From positions 5,216,001-5,280,000 of the forward strand of contig NC_012108.1 in NCBI RefSeq assembly GCF_000020365.1: a stretch of DNA of 64,000 nt, in the 5' to 3' direction. This DNA is from Desulforapulum autotrophicum HRM2 (GTDB lineage Bacteria; Desulfobacterota; Desulfobacteria; Desulfobacterales; Desulfobacteraceae). The translations under genes and the position numbers were made by a program. Shown piece by piece: positions 43,640-52,374 of the stretch. Every line of letters begins with the position of its first letter. Position 1 is the stretch's first letter. The notes under the pieces were generated by a model, which saw only the letters and a program-made list of their open reading frames with translations, had not been told where the DNA came from and did no database searches.

Positions 43640-44439
43640 AACGGGCAGTCCATGGCGACCGGGTCTGCCTGTTTCGGCCTTTTTTCTCCATGGTCCCAAA
43701 CCTTGGGCGAACAAAGGAAATCGGGCAGCTCAGCCAGGGTCGAAAGGGTAACCCATTCAGACGGGTCAATGGCTGAAAGGCATACATCCTCATGCTCCCA
43801 GGTGGTCTCAAAGGGAACATGAACGGCGGTTGCGCCGATGTTGACCACGGGCAGAATATCCGACCGCAACGAGTTGCCCACCATCATGAACTCATGGGCT
43901 GCAATCCCATGTTTTCGTAGCACTCGGTTATAGGCGGCCTCATCCTTTTCGCTCAATATCTCCACATGGTCAAAAAAGGGGACCAGGTTGGAACGCGTCA
44001 TCTTGCTTTCCTGATCCACCAGATCCCCCTTGGTGATAACCATGAGCCGGTATTGCAGGCAAAGGGCCTCAAGCACCCCTTCAATTCCGTCCAAAAGCAC
44101 CACGGGGGCAGCCAGCATCTGTTGCCCATAATCCATGATCCGCTGGAGATCGATGTGACTCACCCTGCCCCTTCCCACGGCCAGGGCCGTCTCGAGCAGT
44201 GAGAGGATAAACCCCTTGACCCCATAGCCAAAAAATTGAATATTCTTCTGCTCCACGGCAAAGAGCTGCGCCCGTATGGATGCCGGGTCAGCATAGCCTC
44301 CAAGCATCTCCAGACACTCCTGTTCGACCCTGCGGAACATGGGCTCATTCACCCAGAGAGTGTCATCGGCATCAAAGGCAATCACCCGGACGTTCCGGAT
44401 ATTCTCCATGCCGCTTTGTTTTTTTTCATTTTTCTCCAT
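43627..44439 (-). CDS. HAD-family hydrolase
   Basis: This 270-residue phosphatase-like protein has HAD motif I FDADDTLW (DxDxT with the nucleophile Asp), motif II in LMVITKGDLVDQ (Thr), motif III Lys in the KMTRSNLVPFF-to-LSEKDEAAY region, and motif IV in GNSLRSDILPVVNIG (SDI). The cap domain lies between motifs I and II. The substrate is unknown. A downstream Met (MENIRN) might be the real start. Confidence 0.85.
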   Translation of the reverse strand: MEKNEKKQSGMENIRNVRVIAFDADDTLWVNEPMFRRVEQECLEMLGGYADPASIRAQLFAVEQKNIQFFGYGVKGFILSLLETALAVGRGRVSHIDLQRIMDYGQQMLAAPVVLLDGIEGVLEALCLQYRLMVITKGDLVDQESKMTRSNLVPFFDHVEILSEKDEAAYNRVLRKHGIAAHEFMMVGNSLRSDILPVVNIGATAVHVPFETTWEHEDVCLSAIDPSEWVTLSTLAELPDFLCSPKVWDHGEKRPKQADPVAMDCPFQAY

Positions 44440-44642
44440 GGAGACGGACTATACCAGAAGAATGATTCATCTCCAACAAGCATCTTCCATGGCACCGACC
44501 TGAAACGATACACCTTGTTTCAAAACAATACACCCCGGGGAGTCCTCAGCCCTTTCTTCAGCCGCTTATTTCCCCACAGTTAGAAAGAATTTAGGATTAA
44601 AAATCAGCATGTTAGAGTCATCCCCTCCATTTTTTGGCCCGG

Positions 44643-44658
44643 GGGCACCACTCTTGCA
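44643..44658 (+). promoter_or_regulatory. Sigma-54 promoter of the GcvH-like gene
   Basis: GGGCACCACTCTTGCA has the invariant GG and GC ten bases apart and the TTGCA half intact, 52 bases upstream of the start of the GcvH-like gene. Confidence 0.6.
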
Positions 44659-44709
44659 ATCTTTAACTGACAAGGCCAAAGAAAAAACCCCACAAAAAGG
44701 AGGCACAAA

Positions 44710-45627
44710 ATGAAACCATCATCCACAAAATTCAGGGTAAAAGGATTCCAGGTCCTTGAGGACCAATGCATCTGGATGTTAAGCGGTGTTGTGAACTTCA
44801 GGCTGTGCGACAAGGCTTACAACTGCTACGACTGTGCCTTTGACAAGGCCATGTCCAAGGCCATGGGGCGATCCGGCAACAAAAAACAAGACTGGGCCGA
44901 CGCCATGAAAGAAAACCATGACGGCGCTTCTCGACCCTGCCGCCACCTTGCCACCGGAAGAATCCAGCAGCCTAAAATCTGCACTAACAACTATGACTGC
45001 GGGCGGTGCGAATTTGACCAGATGCTAGACGATGTTGAAGCAACCCAGCTCAGAACCGGGGTCAGCTACCACAAAGCCTCCGGGTTCACCGTGGCCGACG
45101 ACTACTACTACCACACCGGCCATACCTGGGTAAGGGTGGAGCATGGCGGACTTGCAAGAATCGGGATTGACGATTTTGTCATGCACCTCTTTGGAACGGC
45201 AACCATAAACGCTCTACCCAGGGTCGGTACACGGATTACCAAAGACCGTCCGGCATTGACCCTGGCACAGCAGGGCAACCTGGCACCGATACTTTCGCCG
45301 GTCACTGGAACAGTGGTTGCAGTGAATCAGCAGGTCCAGAATCACCCGGAGATGATGCACACCCACCCCTATGACAATGGATGGCTCCTCCTTGTCAACA
45401 CCACCTCCCCGGTAAAGGGATACAACGATCTCTTCTACGGTGACAGGGGAATCGACTTTATAAACGACGCATTTTCGCAACTCAACAGGCTCATGGGAGC
45501 GGAATACGAAGGACTGGCTGCAACCGGCGGGGAACCGGTCAGCGACTTTTTCGGCCTGAACCCCGGGGTTGGCTGGGACAGGCTGGTCAACACCTTCCTC
45601 ACTCCCCGGGAACCGGACAAGAGTTAA
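44710..45627 (+). CDS. GcvH-like biotinyl/lipoyl-fold protein with Cys-rich N-terminus, no lipoyl lysine
   Basis: In this 305-residue protein, residues about 30-110 are rich in Cys (NCYDCAFDKAM, CRHLATGR, CTNNYDCGRCEFDQ), suggesting an Fe-S or zinc site. Residues about 125-240 resemble glycine-cleavage H protein (YYYHTGHTWVRVEHGGLARIGID; LSPVTGTVVAVNQQV; YDNGWLLLV). The position that carries lipoyl-lysine in GcvH (ESVKAASD) reads QQGNLAPI, with no Lys. It therefore cannot act as a lipoyl carrier. No gcvP or gcvT gene is near. A GGAGG ribosome-binding site and a sigma-54 promoter precede it. Confidence 0.75.
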   Translation: MKPSSTKFRVKGFQVLEDQCIWMLSGVVNFRLCDKAYNCYDCAFDKAMSKAMGRSGNKKQDWADAMKENHDGASRPCRHLATGRIQQPKICTNNYDCGRCEFDQMLDDVEATQLRTGVSYHKASGFTVADDYYYHTGHTWVRVEHGGLARIGIDDFVMHLFGTATINALPRVGTRITKDRPALTLAQQGNLAPILSPVTGTVVAVNQQVQNHPEMMHTHPYDNGWLLLVNTTSPVKGYNDLFYGDRGIDFINDAFSQLNRLMGAEYEGLAATGGEPVSDFFGLNPGVGWDRLVNTFLTPREPDKS

Positions 45628-45629
45628 GG

Positions 45630-46748
45630 CTATTTCTTCTCTATGGCCTGGAATCGCCGCATGAACCTGCGGTCAATATAGTCCTTAATCATAAAGGCTA
45701 TTTTACCGCCAAAGACAATTCCTTTCTTTTTCAACACCCCCTGGCCGTTGCCCAGGTTGAAGATCAACAGATAGTCGGGTCCCGGGTCAAAGGGAATCAG
45801 GGGCTCTCCTTCAAGGGATGCCATGAGATTGTGAACCAGGATCGGATTCTGGCGCACCGCATACACCCCGACCTTGTCAAGGGGCCGGTCCTGGAAATGG
45901 ATGCAATCCCCGCCGCCAAAGATTTCCGGGTATTGGGTCGACTGGAGGTATTGGTTGACAAGAAGCCCCTTGTCCGGTCCCAGGGGAAGCCCGGAATTTT
46001 CAAATATGGCCGACGGTTTTACCCCAAGGGCCATGAAAATAAAATCGGTTTTAAAACTCTCCCCGGAATCAAGGGTAATTTTATCTGTCTCAATCTTTTG
46101 AGCATACCCCTTTTCAATAATTTCAATCCCCCGGGCCTTGAGAATGGAAAGAATTCTCACCCGTATGGACCGGGGGAATCTTGACATGAATTTTTTGCCT
46201 GCAAAAACCTGAATTTCCGGCATATGACGGTTGATCTTTTTTGCCAGTTGCCAGACATTTCCCGCCACTTCGGCCGACGACGGCCCGCCACCGACAATGG
46301 CAATCTTTATTTCCCTCTCCTGGAACAGGCGTTTAAGCTTTTCCCCCGCCTCCATGAGTTTTTCAATGGGTTTGACACTGTAAATATTGCCGCCTTCCCC
46401 GGTGAACCCGCCCATGGGGACATAACTGCCGGCATTGAACGAAATGACATCATAAAAAAAAGTCTCACCTTTTTCCGTGAGAATACTTTTTTTCACAGGA
46501 TCAATGGTCATCACCTTGTCCCGGACAAAAACGCCCCCCTGTTTTTTCACCACATCTGCCGTGGCAAACCGAATATCGTCGGGGGTGTAGGTGCCTCCCA
46601 GCATACCCGGTCCCATACCTGAATAAAAATGATATTCCGACGGCCCGATGACTGTAACCTTGTGGCCCTTTGCCACAATGGGGCCGATATTTTCAAGCAG
46701 GAGCATGTGGGCATGTCCGCCCCCTGCCACTACAAGGTGCTTTCCCAT
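45630..46748 (-). CDS. FAD-dependent pyridine-nucleotide oxidoreductase (NDH-2/SQR-like)
   Basis: This 372-residue flavoprotein has an N-terminal FAD motif (LVVAGGGHAHMLLLENI), a second nucleotide-binding fold (KIAIVGGGPSSAEVAGNVW) and the C-terminal GGGDCIHFQDRPLDKVGVYAVRQ motif. It resembles type-II NADH dehydrogenases and the flavoprotein half found fused to SelD in some bacteria. There are no redox-active Cys pairs typical of true sulfide:quinone reductase. It is 14 bases downstream of the rhodanese-ferritin gene, so the two may form an operon. Confidence 0.82.
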   Translation of the reverse strand: MGKHLVVAGGGHAHMLLLENIGPIVAKGHKVTVIGPSEYHFYSGMGPGMLGGTYTPDDIRFATADVVKKQGGVFVRDKVMTIDPVKKSILTEKGETFFYDVISFNAGSYVPMGGFTGEGGNIYSVKPIEKLMEAGEKLKRLFQEREIKIAIVGGGPSSAEVAGNVWQLAKKINRHMPEIQVFAGKKFMSRFPRSIRVRILSILKARGIEIIEKGYAQKIETDKITLDSGESFKTDFIFMALGVKPSAIFENSGLPLGPDKGLLVNQYLQSTQYPEIFGGGDCIHFQDRPLDKVGVYAVRQNPILVHNLMASLEGEPLIPFDPGPDYLLIFNLGNGQGVLKKKGIVFGGKIAFMIKDYIDRRFMRRFQAIEKK

Positions 46749-46762
46749 TTTTCAACCCTCCG

Positions 46763-47593
46763 TTAAAGTCGATCCAATAGCTTTCCCAGACTTGCGATAT
46801 GAGTTTTTTCTTCATTTGCGATCTTCTGGACAATGGCCTTTGATTCGGGATCCTTGAACGACAGGCTGGCCCGCTGGTACAGGTCCAGGGCCTGGGCTTC
46901 AATGGACATGGCAAGGGAGATTACCTCAACTGGAGAATTGAGATCCGGCTTGAACAGATCCAGGTATTCCTGGGTGGAAAGTCCGCCTTCCAGGGCATCG
47001 GTTTCAACCAACCGTTCAAACCCCTCCTGGTCCATGGATGCGTCCCCGAGCCGATTGTATGCATCTAAGATCGACGTCTGGTGATGAAGCTCAATTTCCG
47101 CAAGCTTGCCAAAGAGGTCTTTCACCTCTTTAAGAACAGCCTTTTTTTCCATGGTAAGGTAAAATTCACGCAATCCCTGTTCCAGGGAATAGGCCGTCGT
47201 CAGAACATCCCTGGGCGATTCCTTGCCCGTAAAAAGTTCCATGCCAAGGTCCGGGGCGCCAATGGCTGTTTTTGAATGCCATGCCTTGATACCCCCGGAA
47301 ACATTGATGACCTTTTTGAATTCCTTGCCTGACAACATCTGGGCAGCAACACGGCTGCGCCCGCCAATGGCACAATAGACCAGGGTTGGTTTCTCAGGAT
47401 CCAGCTCGGATAACCGATCCGTGAGCTGGCCAAGGGGGATCAACTGTGCCCCGGGGATATGACTCTCCTTATACTCCGAGGGCTGCCTGACATCCAGAAT
47501 AGTAATCTCATCTCCAGGATGCTGGGTAATATACGTCTCTGCCTGCACGGCATCCAGGGAATCAACCGAGGTAAAAAACTGTTTCCATTTCAT
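46763..47593 (-). CDS. Rhodanese - ferritin-like fusion protein
   Basis: In this 276-residue protein, residues about 10-105 are a rhodanese domain (ITILDVRQPSEYKESHIPGA; active-site loop VYCAIGGRSRVAA with Cys; VINVSGGIKAWHSK). Residues about 125-275 are a rubrerythrin/ferritin-like domain (LEQGLREFYLTM, IELHHQTSILDAY, SIEAQALDLYQRA, ANEEKTHIASLGKLLDRL) with the usual E..ExxH metal ligands. Such fusions appear in anaerobes and are thought to handle sulfur or peroxide stress. The start was moved to MKWKQFF because GGGAGA precedes it and the upstream ORF extension is repeat DNA. Confidence 0.88.
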   Translation of the reverse strand: MKWKQFFTSVDSLDAVQAETYITQHPGDEITILDVRQPSEYKESHIPGAQLIPLGQLTDRLSELDPEKPTLVYCAIGGRSRVAAQMLSGKEFKKVINVSGGIKAWHSKTAIGAPDLGMELFTGKESPRDVLTTAYSLEQGLREFYLTMEKKAVLKEVKDLFGKLAEIELHHQTSILDAYNRLGDASMDQEGFERLVETDALEGGLSTQEYLDLFKPDLNSPVEVISLAMSIEAQALDLYQRASLSFKDPESKAIVQKIANEEKTHIASLGKLLDRL

Positions 47594-47616
47594 GGTATTC
47601 TCTCCCAATGTTTTTT

Positions 47617-47722
47617 TATATGAAACACTCACCAAAGCATTAACATTGGCGGAGTTTCCATATTCGTTGTGGCCGGATGCCATCCCTCGCTCCGGCCGTG
47701 CCGGTTTTATATGAAACTCGCT
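47617..47722 (-). repeat. REP-like hairpin unit (copy E)
   Basis: Minus-strand reading: GTTTCATATAAAACCGGCAC, a GGCCGGAGCGAGGGATGGCATCCGGCC hairpin, CACAACGAATATGGAAACTC, then TGCTTTGGTGAGTGTTTCATATAA. This is the most regular copy and serves as the type for the family. Confidence 0.85.
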
Positions 47723-47915
47723 TCGACCGGCTGGCGGAAACGGGTGTTGCCCTTCACTCATTCTCGCAGGCCGTCCATGGCCTGCTCCGAGGAAAATGGC
47801 AACTCCTTGGACCTCGTGTCCACCGTTGCCATTTAACCCGTTCAGGGCAACACCCGTTCCCACCGGCCTACTACTGTCGAGTTTCATGCTTCGTTGTGTC
47901 CGCCAGGACATGTGG
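47705..47915 (-). repeat. Long palindromic repeat M, copy 2
   Basis: Opposite-strand homologue of 20968-21176. It shows ACATGTCCTGGCGGACACAACG, then GAAACTC, a large hairpin with AAATGGCAAC/GTTGCCATTT, GGAC/GTCC and GCAGGCC/GGCCTGC stems, and GAGTTTCATATAA. The stem bases differ from copy 1 but remain complementary, and the loop segments CTCGGA and CGAGAATGAGTG are the same. It abuts the 3' end of the periplasmic-protein gene. Confidence 0.85.
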
Positions 47916-47948
47916 GTTATATGCCCATCCACGGACAGACTGCAAGGA

Positions 47949-48557
47949 TCAAGGCATGGCTGCCAGTTTATCATAGTCTATCGTTTTAGCATAATCGGTC
48001 AGGTCTTGCCTGGTGATGCCGCTACCATCAATGGTAATAAAAAAACGGCCGGCAATGACAAGTTTGACATCTCCCTCTCCGGCATTTTCATCGTATGTTA
48101 CAATGGCCTTCTGTTTTCCGATTTTTTCAAGTTTTCCACCATCAGCGGTGGCGAACATGGGGTTGGAAAACATCATCATCACGCCCTGCATCATGGGCGA
48201 ATCCGTGATGATTTGAATGTTTATCTGTTTATCACCCCTGGAATAGGCGCGCTCTGCAGATGCGCCGCCTCCGAATATGGCAGCACCAGAGGCACTGGAA
48301 CTCGCGGTTTCCGAGCGCCACCCATTCAGGGGTGCGGGCAGAAAAGCCTCCAGGCCCTGGGCCTTGTTCTGCATCATCAGCTGGGTGGCGTAATTCAAGC
48401 TCTGGATGGCCGCCGATGCGTCCCCTTTTTTGTAAGATTCCAGGCCTTCCGTGATTGAATCGGTGATATCATCGGCAGATACAGCAACGACAGATCCACA
48501 TACGACCATTCCTGTCATGGCAACAATCATGATCGTTTGCTTTAAGATGGTTTTCAT
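47949..48557 (-). CDS. Secreted protein of unknown function
   Basis: This protein of about 202 residues has a clear signal peptide (residues 1-29, ending VSADD). An alpha-helical TPR-like segment (ITEGLESYKKGDASAAIQSLNYATQLMM) is followed by a beta-rich C-terminus (QINIQIITDSPMMQGVMMMF, KAIVTYDENAGEGDVKLVIAGR). The ATG start with GGGAG upstream is preferred to a TTG two codons earlier. It looks like a periplasmic or cell-surface protein; family not recognised. A repeat array lies just downstream. Confidence 0.7.
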   Translation of the reverse strand: MKTILKQTIMIVAMTGMVVCGSVVAVSADDITDSITEGLESYKKGDASAAIQSLNYATQLMMQNKAQGLEAFLPAPLNGWRSETASSSASGAAIFGGGASAERAYSRGDKQINIQIITDSPMMQGVMMMFSNPMFATADGGKLEKIGKQKAIVTYDENAGEGDVKLVIAGRFFITIDGSGITRQDLTDYAKTIDYDKLAAMP

Positions 48558-48704
48558 GAACAACTCCCATGGAGATTTTGATATTAAGGATTGATAAGAG
48601 CCAAGGGTTCAGCACGATTATCTCAGGACCGCACTGTGGAAATCCATATCAAATAGAGAGTTATTATGTAAAGCAAATAGTAATTATCAACGATGCAAAC
48701 CAAC

Positions 48705-49247
48705 TCATGGTTCAAACTGCGAAATCGGCGACCGGGCCATGAATTTCACCTGTTCCAGGCAATAGCGGCAAAAACGGTCTGGAATCCGGTCAAGTGCCTT
48801 GATGTCACAGGAAAAATTCATGACACACCCATCATCCCAATGGCAGTGGTCGAGCATGCACAGGTGGCCGAACTCGTGCAGGCTGATCTTGGCAAGCCTT
48901 TCAGGTTGATCTTTGAGGCGAAAAGCTGAGGCCACGGCAACCCGCCCCCCCTTTCTTGCCTCGCCAAACACAAAGGTGAACACGGGTACAAAAAGGTCCA
49001 CATCCACCAGGGCTACCACCCGCAGACAGGGTTCGAAATCCGTGGATTCAAGGCTTTTGATGATAAGGGCCGCATCATACTGAATCCTGTGCCGGTCAAA
49101 GGCATGGACTGGTGATGGTGCAGGGGCGAAGACCTTCACCTCAATGCCGAGTTCGTCGGCAAAGGCAACTGCCACAGCACTGACCATCCGTTGATCCACC
49201 CCTCCCAGGGGAAGTATCCCAAGGGGATGTGCCCCGGAATCGATCAC
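48705..49247 (-). CDS. Archaemetzincin-type zinc metalloprotease
   Basis: This 180-residue protein has the extended zinc motif HEFGHLCMLDHC followed by the archaemetzincin Cys pattern (CHWDDGCVMNFS, CRYCLEQV). The usual Gly within HExxHxxGxxH is Met here. No signal peptide is seen, so it is likely cytoplasmic. Family members bind two metal ions and are rare in bacteria. The ORF overlaps the start of the sigma-54 response-regulator gene by four bases, which ties it to that operon. Confidence 0.85.
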   Translation of the reverse strand: MIDSGAHPLGILPLGGVDQRMVSAVAVAFADELGIEVKVFAPAPSPVHAFDRHRIQYDAALIIKSLESTDFEPCLRVVALVDVDLFVPVFTFVFGEARKGGRVAVASAFRLKDQPERLAKISLHEFGHLCMLDHCHWDDGCVMNFSCDIKALDRIPDRFCRYCLEQVKFMARSPISQFEP

Positions 49248-50596
49248 GGTTTTTCAAGTTCATTTCGCCGGATAATCCTGTGGAGGGTGGTTCTGCTCAC
49301 ATCAAGTATCTTGGCTGTCCGGGTGATGTTCCACCCCGTACGGTTCAGAATCCCTGTCACATGATCCTTTTCCACCTGCTTGAGCGTGCCCATTGATCCT
49401 TGGGCAGGTGTCGAACCCTCCCCCTGGAACAGGAATCTAAAATCGGCAAGGGTCAGGGTCCTTGATTTTGAAAGCACCACGGCTCTTTCAACGGCATTCT
49501 CAAGCTCCCGGACGTTACCGGGCCAGTCATAGCAGATCAGGGCCTCCATGGCGGCCGGATTTACCCGGTCCACCTGGCGATTGGTTTCACTGCTGTATCG
49601 TTCAAGAAAATGGTCCACCAGCAGGGGAATATCCGACGCCCTGTTTCTCAGGGCAGGCACCTCAAGGGTGATTACGTTTATCCGGAAAAAGAGATCCTGA
49701 CGAAAGGCACCGGTCCGGATCATCTGGTCAAGCTTCTGACGTGTGGCGGATATCAGCCTGAAGTCAACCTCCCTGGGGGTTGTCTCGCCGATCTTTGTTA
49801 TCTTTTTATCCTCCAGCACCCTCAAAAGATCCACCTGCATCCTCTGGCTCACTTCGCCGATTTCGTCAAGAAAAAGAGTCCCACCCTCGACCACCTCAAA
49901 ATACCCCTTACGGCCGGTATGGGCGCCGGTGAACGCCCCCCGGGTAAAACCAAAGAGCTCGCTCTCCATGAGGGTGTCGGGAAGCGAGCCGCAATTGATG
50001 GGAATAAACGGCGAATTTTTCCGGGAACTCTTGGCATGTATGGCCTTTGCCACAAGCTCCTTGCCCGTTCCCGTCTCTCCGAGAATCAGCACAGGAGCAT
50101 CGGTTTCAGCCACATCGGTTATCATGGTATAAAGCTGCTGCATACCGGCGGATTCGCCGATGATGTTGTCAAACCGGGTCCTCTTGCTCAGCTCACCCTT
50201 TAAAAACCGACATTCATTGTCCATGCGTTTCTGGTGCAGAATCTTTTCCATGACCAGGGCAAGCTGATCCGGCTTGAACGGCTTTAAAAGATAGTCGGCA
50301 GCCCCCTTTTTCATGGCCGTGACGGCCGTGTCAATGGAACCGTAGGCCGTGATGATAACAACGGACGAATCAGGATAGCGCTCCCTGGTTTGCCGCACAA
50401 GCTCCAGGCCGTCCATTCCCGGCATCTTCATGTCCACAAACAGAACGTCAAAGCTCTGCTTTTCCAGCATCCCAAGGGCCGCCTCACCGGACGGTGCCGT
50501 GTCCGCCGTGTATCCTTCCTTTTTAAACCAGTGAAACAGGGACTCCCGGACGATGAGTTCGTCGTCCACGATTAAAACGCTGATCTTCTGTTTCAT
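49244..50596 (-). CDS. NtrC-family sigma-54 response regulator
   Basis: This 450-residue response regulator has a receiver domain at residues 5-120 (LIVDDELIVRESL; phospho-Asp in VLFVDMKMPGMDG; ITAYGSIDTAVTAMK). The AAA+ domain spans about 140-375 (Walker A GETGTGKE, sigma-54 contact loop GAFTGAHTG intact, Walker B LFLDEIGEV), and a Fis-type HTH lies at about 410-450 (GWNITRTAKILDVSRTTLHR). It activates sigma-54 promoters when phosphorylated. It lies 15 bases downstream of its likely partner histidine kinase. Confidence 0.95.
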   Translation of the reverse strand: MKQKISVLIVDDELIVRESLFHWFKKEGYTADTAPSGEAALGMLEKQSFDVLFVDMKMPGMDGLELVRQTRERYPDSSVVIITAYGSIDTAVTAMKKGAADYLLKPFKPDQLALVMEKILHQKRMDNECRFLKGELSKRTRFDNIIGESAGMQQLYTMITDVAETDAPVLILGETGTGKELVAKAIHAKSSRKNSPFIPINCGSLPDTLMESELFGFTRGAFTGAHTGRKGYFEVVEGGTLFLDEIGEVSQRMQVDLLRVLEDKKITKIGETTPREVDFRLISATRQKLDQMIRTGAFRQDLFFRINVITLEVPALRNRASDIPLLVDHFLERYSSETNRQVDRVNPAAMEALICYDWPGNVRELENAVERAVVLSKSRTLTLADFRFLFQGEGSTPAQGSMGTLKQVEKDHVTGILNRTGWNITRTAKILDVSRTTLHRIIRRNELEKP

Positions 50597-50611
50597 CTGT
50601 TTACCTCCTGC

Positions 50612-52141
50612 CTATAGGTCCGAAACCAGGGGAAAGGTCATCTTGAACGAACTTCCCCCTGCCGCTTGGTTTGTTGCCTTTATGGTTCCCCCGTGGTCCT
50701 TGACAATGCCGTAAACAATGGAGAGCCCGAGCCCCGTTCCATGGCCAGCCTCCTTTGTGGTAAAAAAAGGATCAAAGATATGCTCCATATTTTCCTGGCT
50801 GATGCCGCACCCATTGTCATTTATTTCCACACAGGCAAGGTCGTCTGTCTCTTTTCTTGACACAATCATGAGTCTGCCCCCCTGGGGCATGGCTTCGATG
50901 GCGTTGAAGATCAGGTTGAGAAAACACTGCTGGAGCTGGTTGTTGTTACCCTGGACCACCAGGGGATTATTGGAAAGACGCTTTTCAAGGGTAATCTGTG
51001 TCAGTTCAAGCTTGTGCCCGGTGAGGGCAAGGACCGATCTGAGCACCTCGTTCACATCCACCTGGACAAAGGCCTGGGGGGCCTCCCTGGAAAAGGTCAA
51101 CAGCCCGGACACGATATTGCCGCACCGTTCGAGCTCCCGGGTCATGTGGGAGAGGAACTCCTTGAAACGCTCCATATCCTCGGGCCCTGTTTCACCGTCC
51201 CGGACCATGTCGGCCATGATATGGCTGAAGGTGAGCAGTCCCTGGATAGGGTTGTTGATCTCATGGACGCTTGAGGCAACAAGCTTGCCCAGGGAAACGA
51301 GCCTGTCCTCCTGGACCACCTTTTTCATGTCCGCCTCAATCTGCCTCACCTTATGCCGCCACCGGTCCTTGATCTGGGAAGTAATTTCCCGCCACAGTTC
51401 CACGATGCGGATCACCCGGCCCTGGGAGTCCTTAACAGGATAGGTGGCAATGTTGAAATATGCGGTCTCGCCATTGGCAAGGGGGTGTTCATGGATGATG
51501 TGATAGGATTTCCCGGTTTTGACTGTGCGCTCCAACGGACAATCAAACCCCTCTTCCTGGGCATGGCAGGGGGCGTAAAAGCCCTTGACCACATTGTAGC
51601 AGTACCTGCCGATCACTTCGTCTTTGGTCTTTCGAACTGCCTTTAAGTACATCTCGTTGGCGTCAATGATGGTGAAATCAACGTTGAGCACCACCACCCC
51701 GAGGTTAATCTGCTGGAAAAGAATATCCGTGGACGTTTTTTCCACCAGCACCTCTTCCCGGGCAGAGGCAAGCCGCTGGCTGGTTTCAAACAGATGGCGC
51801 AACAGTCTGCCCACATTGTGCTCGATCACCCCGACCCCTTTGGGCCGGGATGCGATCAACTCGGGAAGGGTTTTTGAGTTGGTCAGTTCAATCACGGCGT
51901 CAAGATTTACAATCTTGAACAAATTCTTAAAATCATTCGTGGTGTATATACCCATGGCCTTGGCCATGGTAATGCCCTCGGCCATGGGATTGATATCACA
52001 GACACCGACAATATGGATGTGCAGATAGGGAAAGGACTCACGTTTCAAGAGTTCAAGGAAAAACCGGCAGGCCCTTCCGCCCCCGACAATGGCGATATTA
52101 AAATCCAGCACTTCATGGGGCTTTTGGGAAATATTTTCCAT
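50612..52141 (-). CDS. Histidine kinase with N-terminal Rossmann-like domain and Cys-bearing PAS domain
   Basis: This 509-residue protein is soluble and lacks membrane segments. Residues about 12-115 begin with a dinucleotide-binding pattern (IAIVGGGRACRFFLELL) and look like a dehydrogenase-type NAD-binding domain. A PAS domain follows (about 140-255) containing three Cys residues (YCYNVVKGFYAPC, FDCPLERTVK), also seen in related sigma-54 regulators. The HisKA domain has HEINNPIQGLL (phospho-His), and the HATPase has NAIEAM, NDNGCGIS and HGTGLGLSIV. It pairs with the adjacent NtrC-type regulator and may sense redox state or a metabolite. Confidence 0.9.
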   Translation of the reverse strand: MENISQKPHEVLDFNIAIVGGGRACRFFLELLKRESFPYLHIHIVGVCDINPMAEGITMAKAMGIYTTNDFKNLFKIVNLDAVIELTNSKTLPELIASRPKGVGVIEHNVGRLLRHLFETSQRLASAREEVLVEKTSTDILFQQINLGVVVLNVDFTIIDANEMYLKAVRKTKDEVIGRYCYNVVKGFYAPCHAQEEGFDCPLERTVKTGKSYHIIHEHPLANGETAYFNIATYPVKDSQGRVIRIVELWREITSQIKDRWRHKVRQIEADMKKVVQEDRLVSLGKLVASSVHEINNPIQGLLTFSHIMADMVRDGETGPEDMERFKEFLSHMTRELERCGNIVSGLLTFSREAPQAFVQVDVNEVLRSVLALTGHKLELTQITLEKRLSNNPLVVQGNNNQLQQCFLNLIFNAIEAMPQGGRLMIVSRKETDDLACVEINDNGCGISQENMEHIFDPFFTTKEAGHGTGLGLSIVYGIVKDHGGTIKATNQAAGGSSFKMTFPLVSDL

Positions 52142-52374
52142 GGTTCCCCCAAATTCAACTGTATCGGTTAACGCATTGAAAATCCATCCTGGGAAATGGC
52201 AGATGTATTAAAAAAAGATACCACAATCCTTTGGATAAAAAAAGCAGGTTTAAGGACTATTTGATCCACCCCAAGAAACAGCCGTATTTTCTTGTTTTTT
52301 ATTGATCAGTTAGGTATGTTTTCCAGCGAACTCAATTTGAAAACTGCAGAACCTGCATTAAAAAAGGAGAGACC

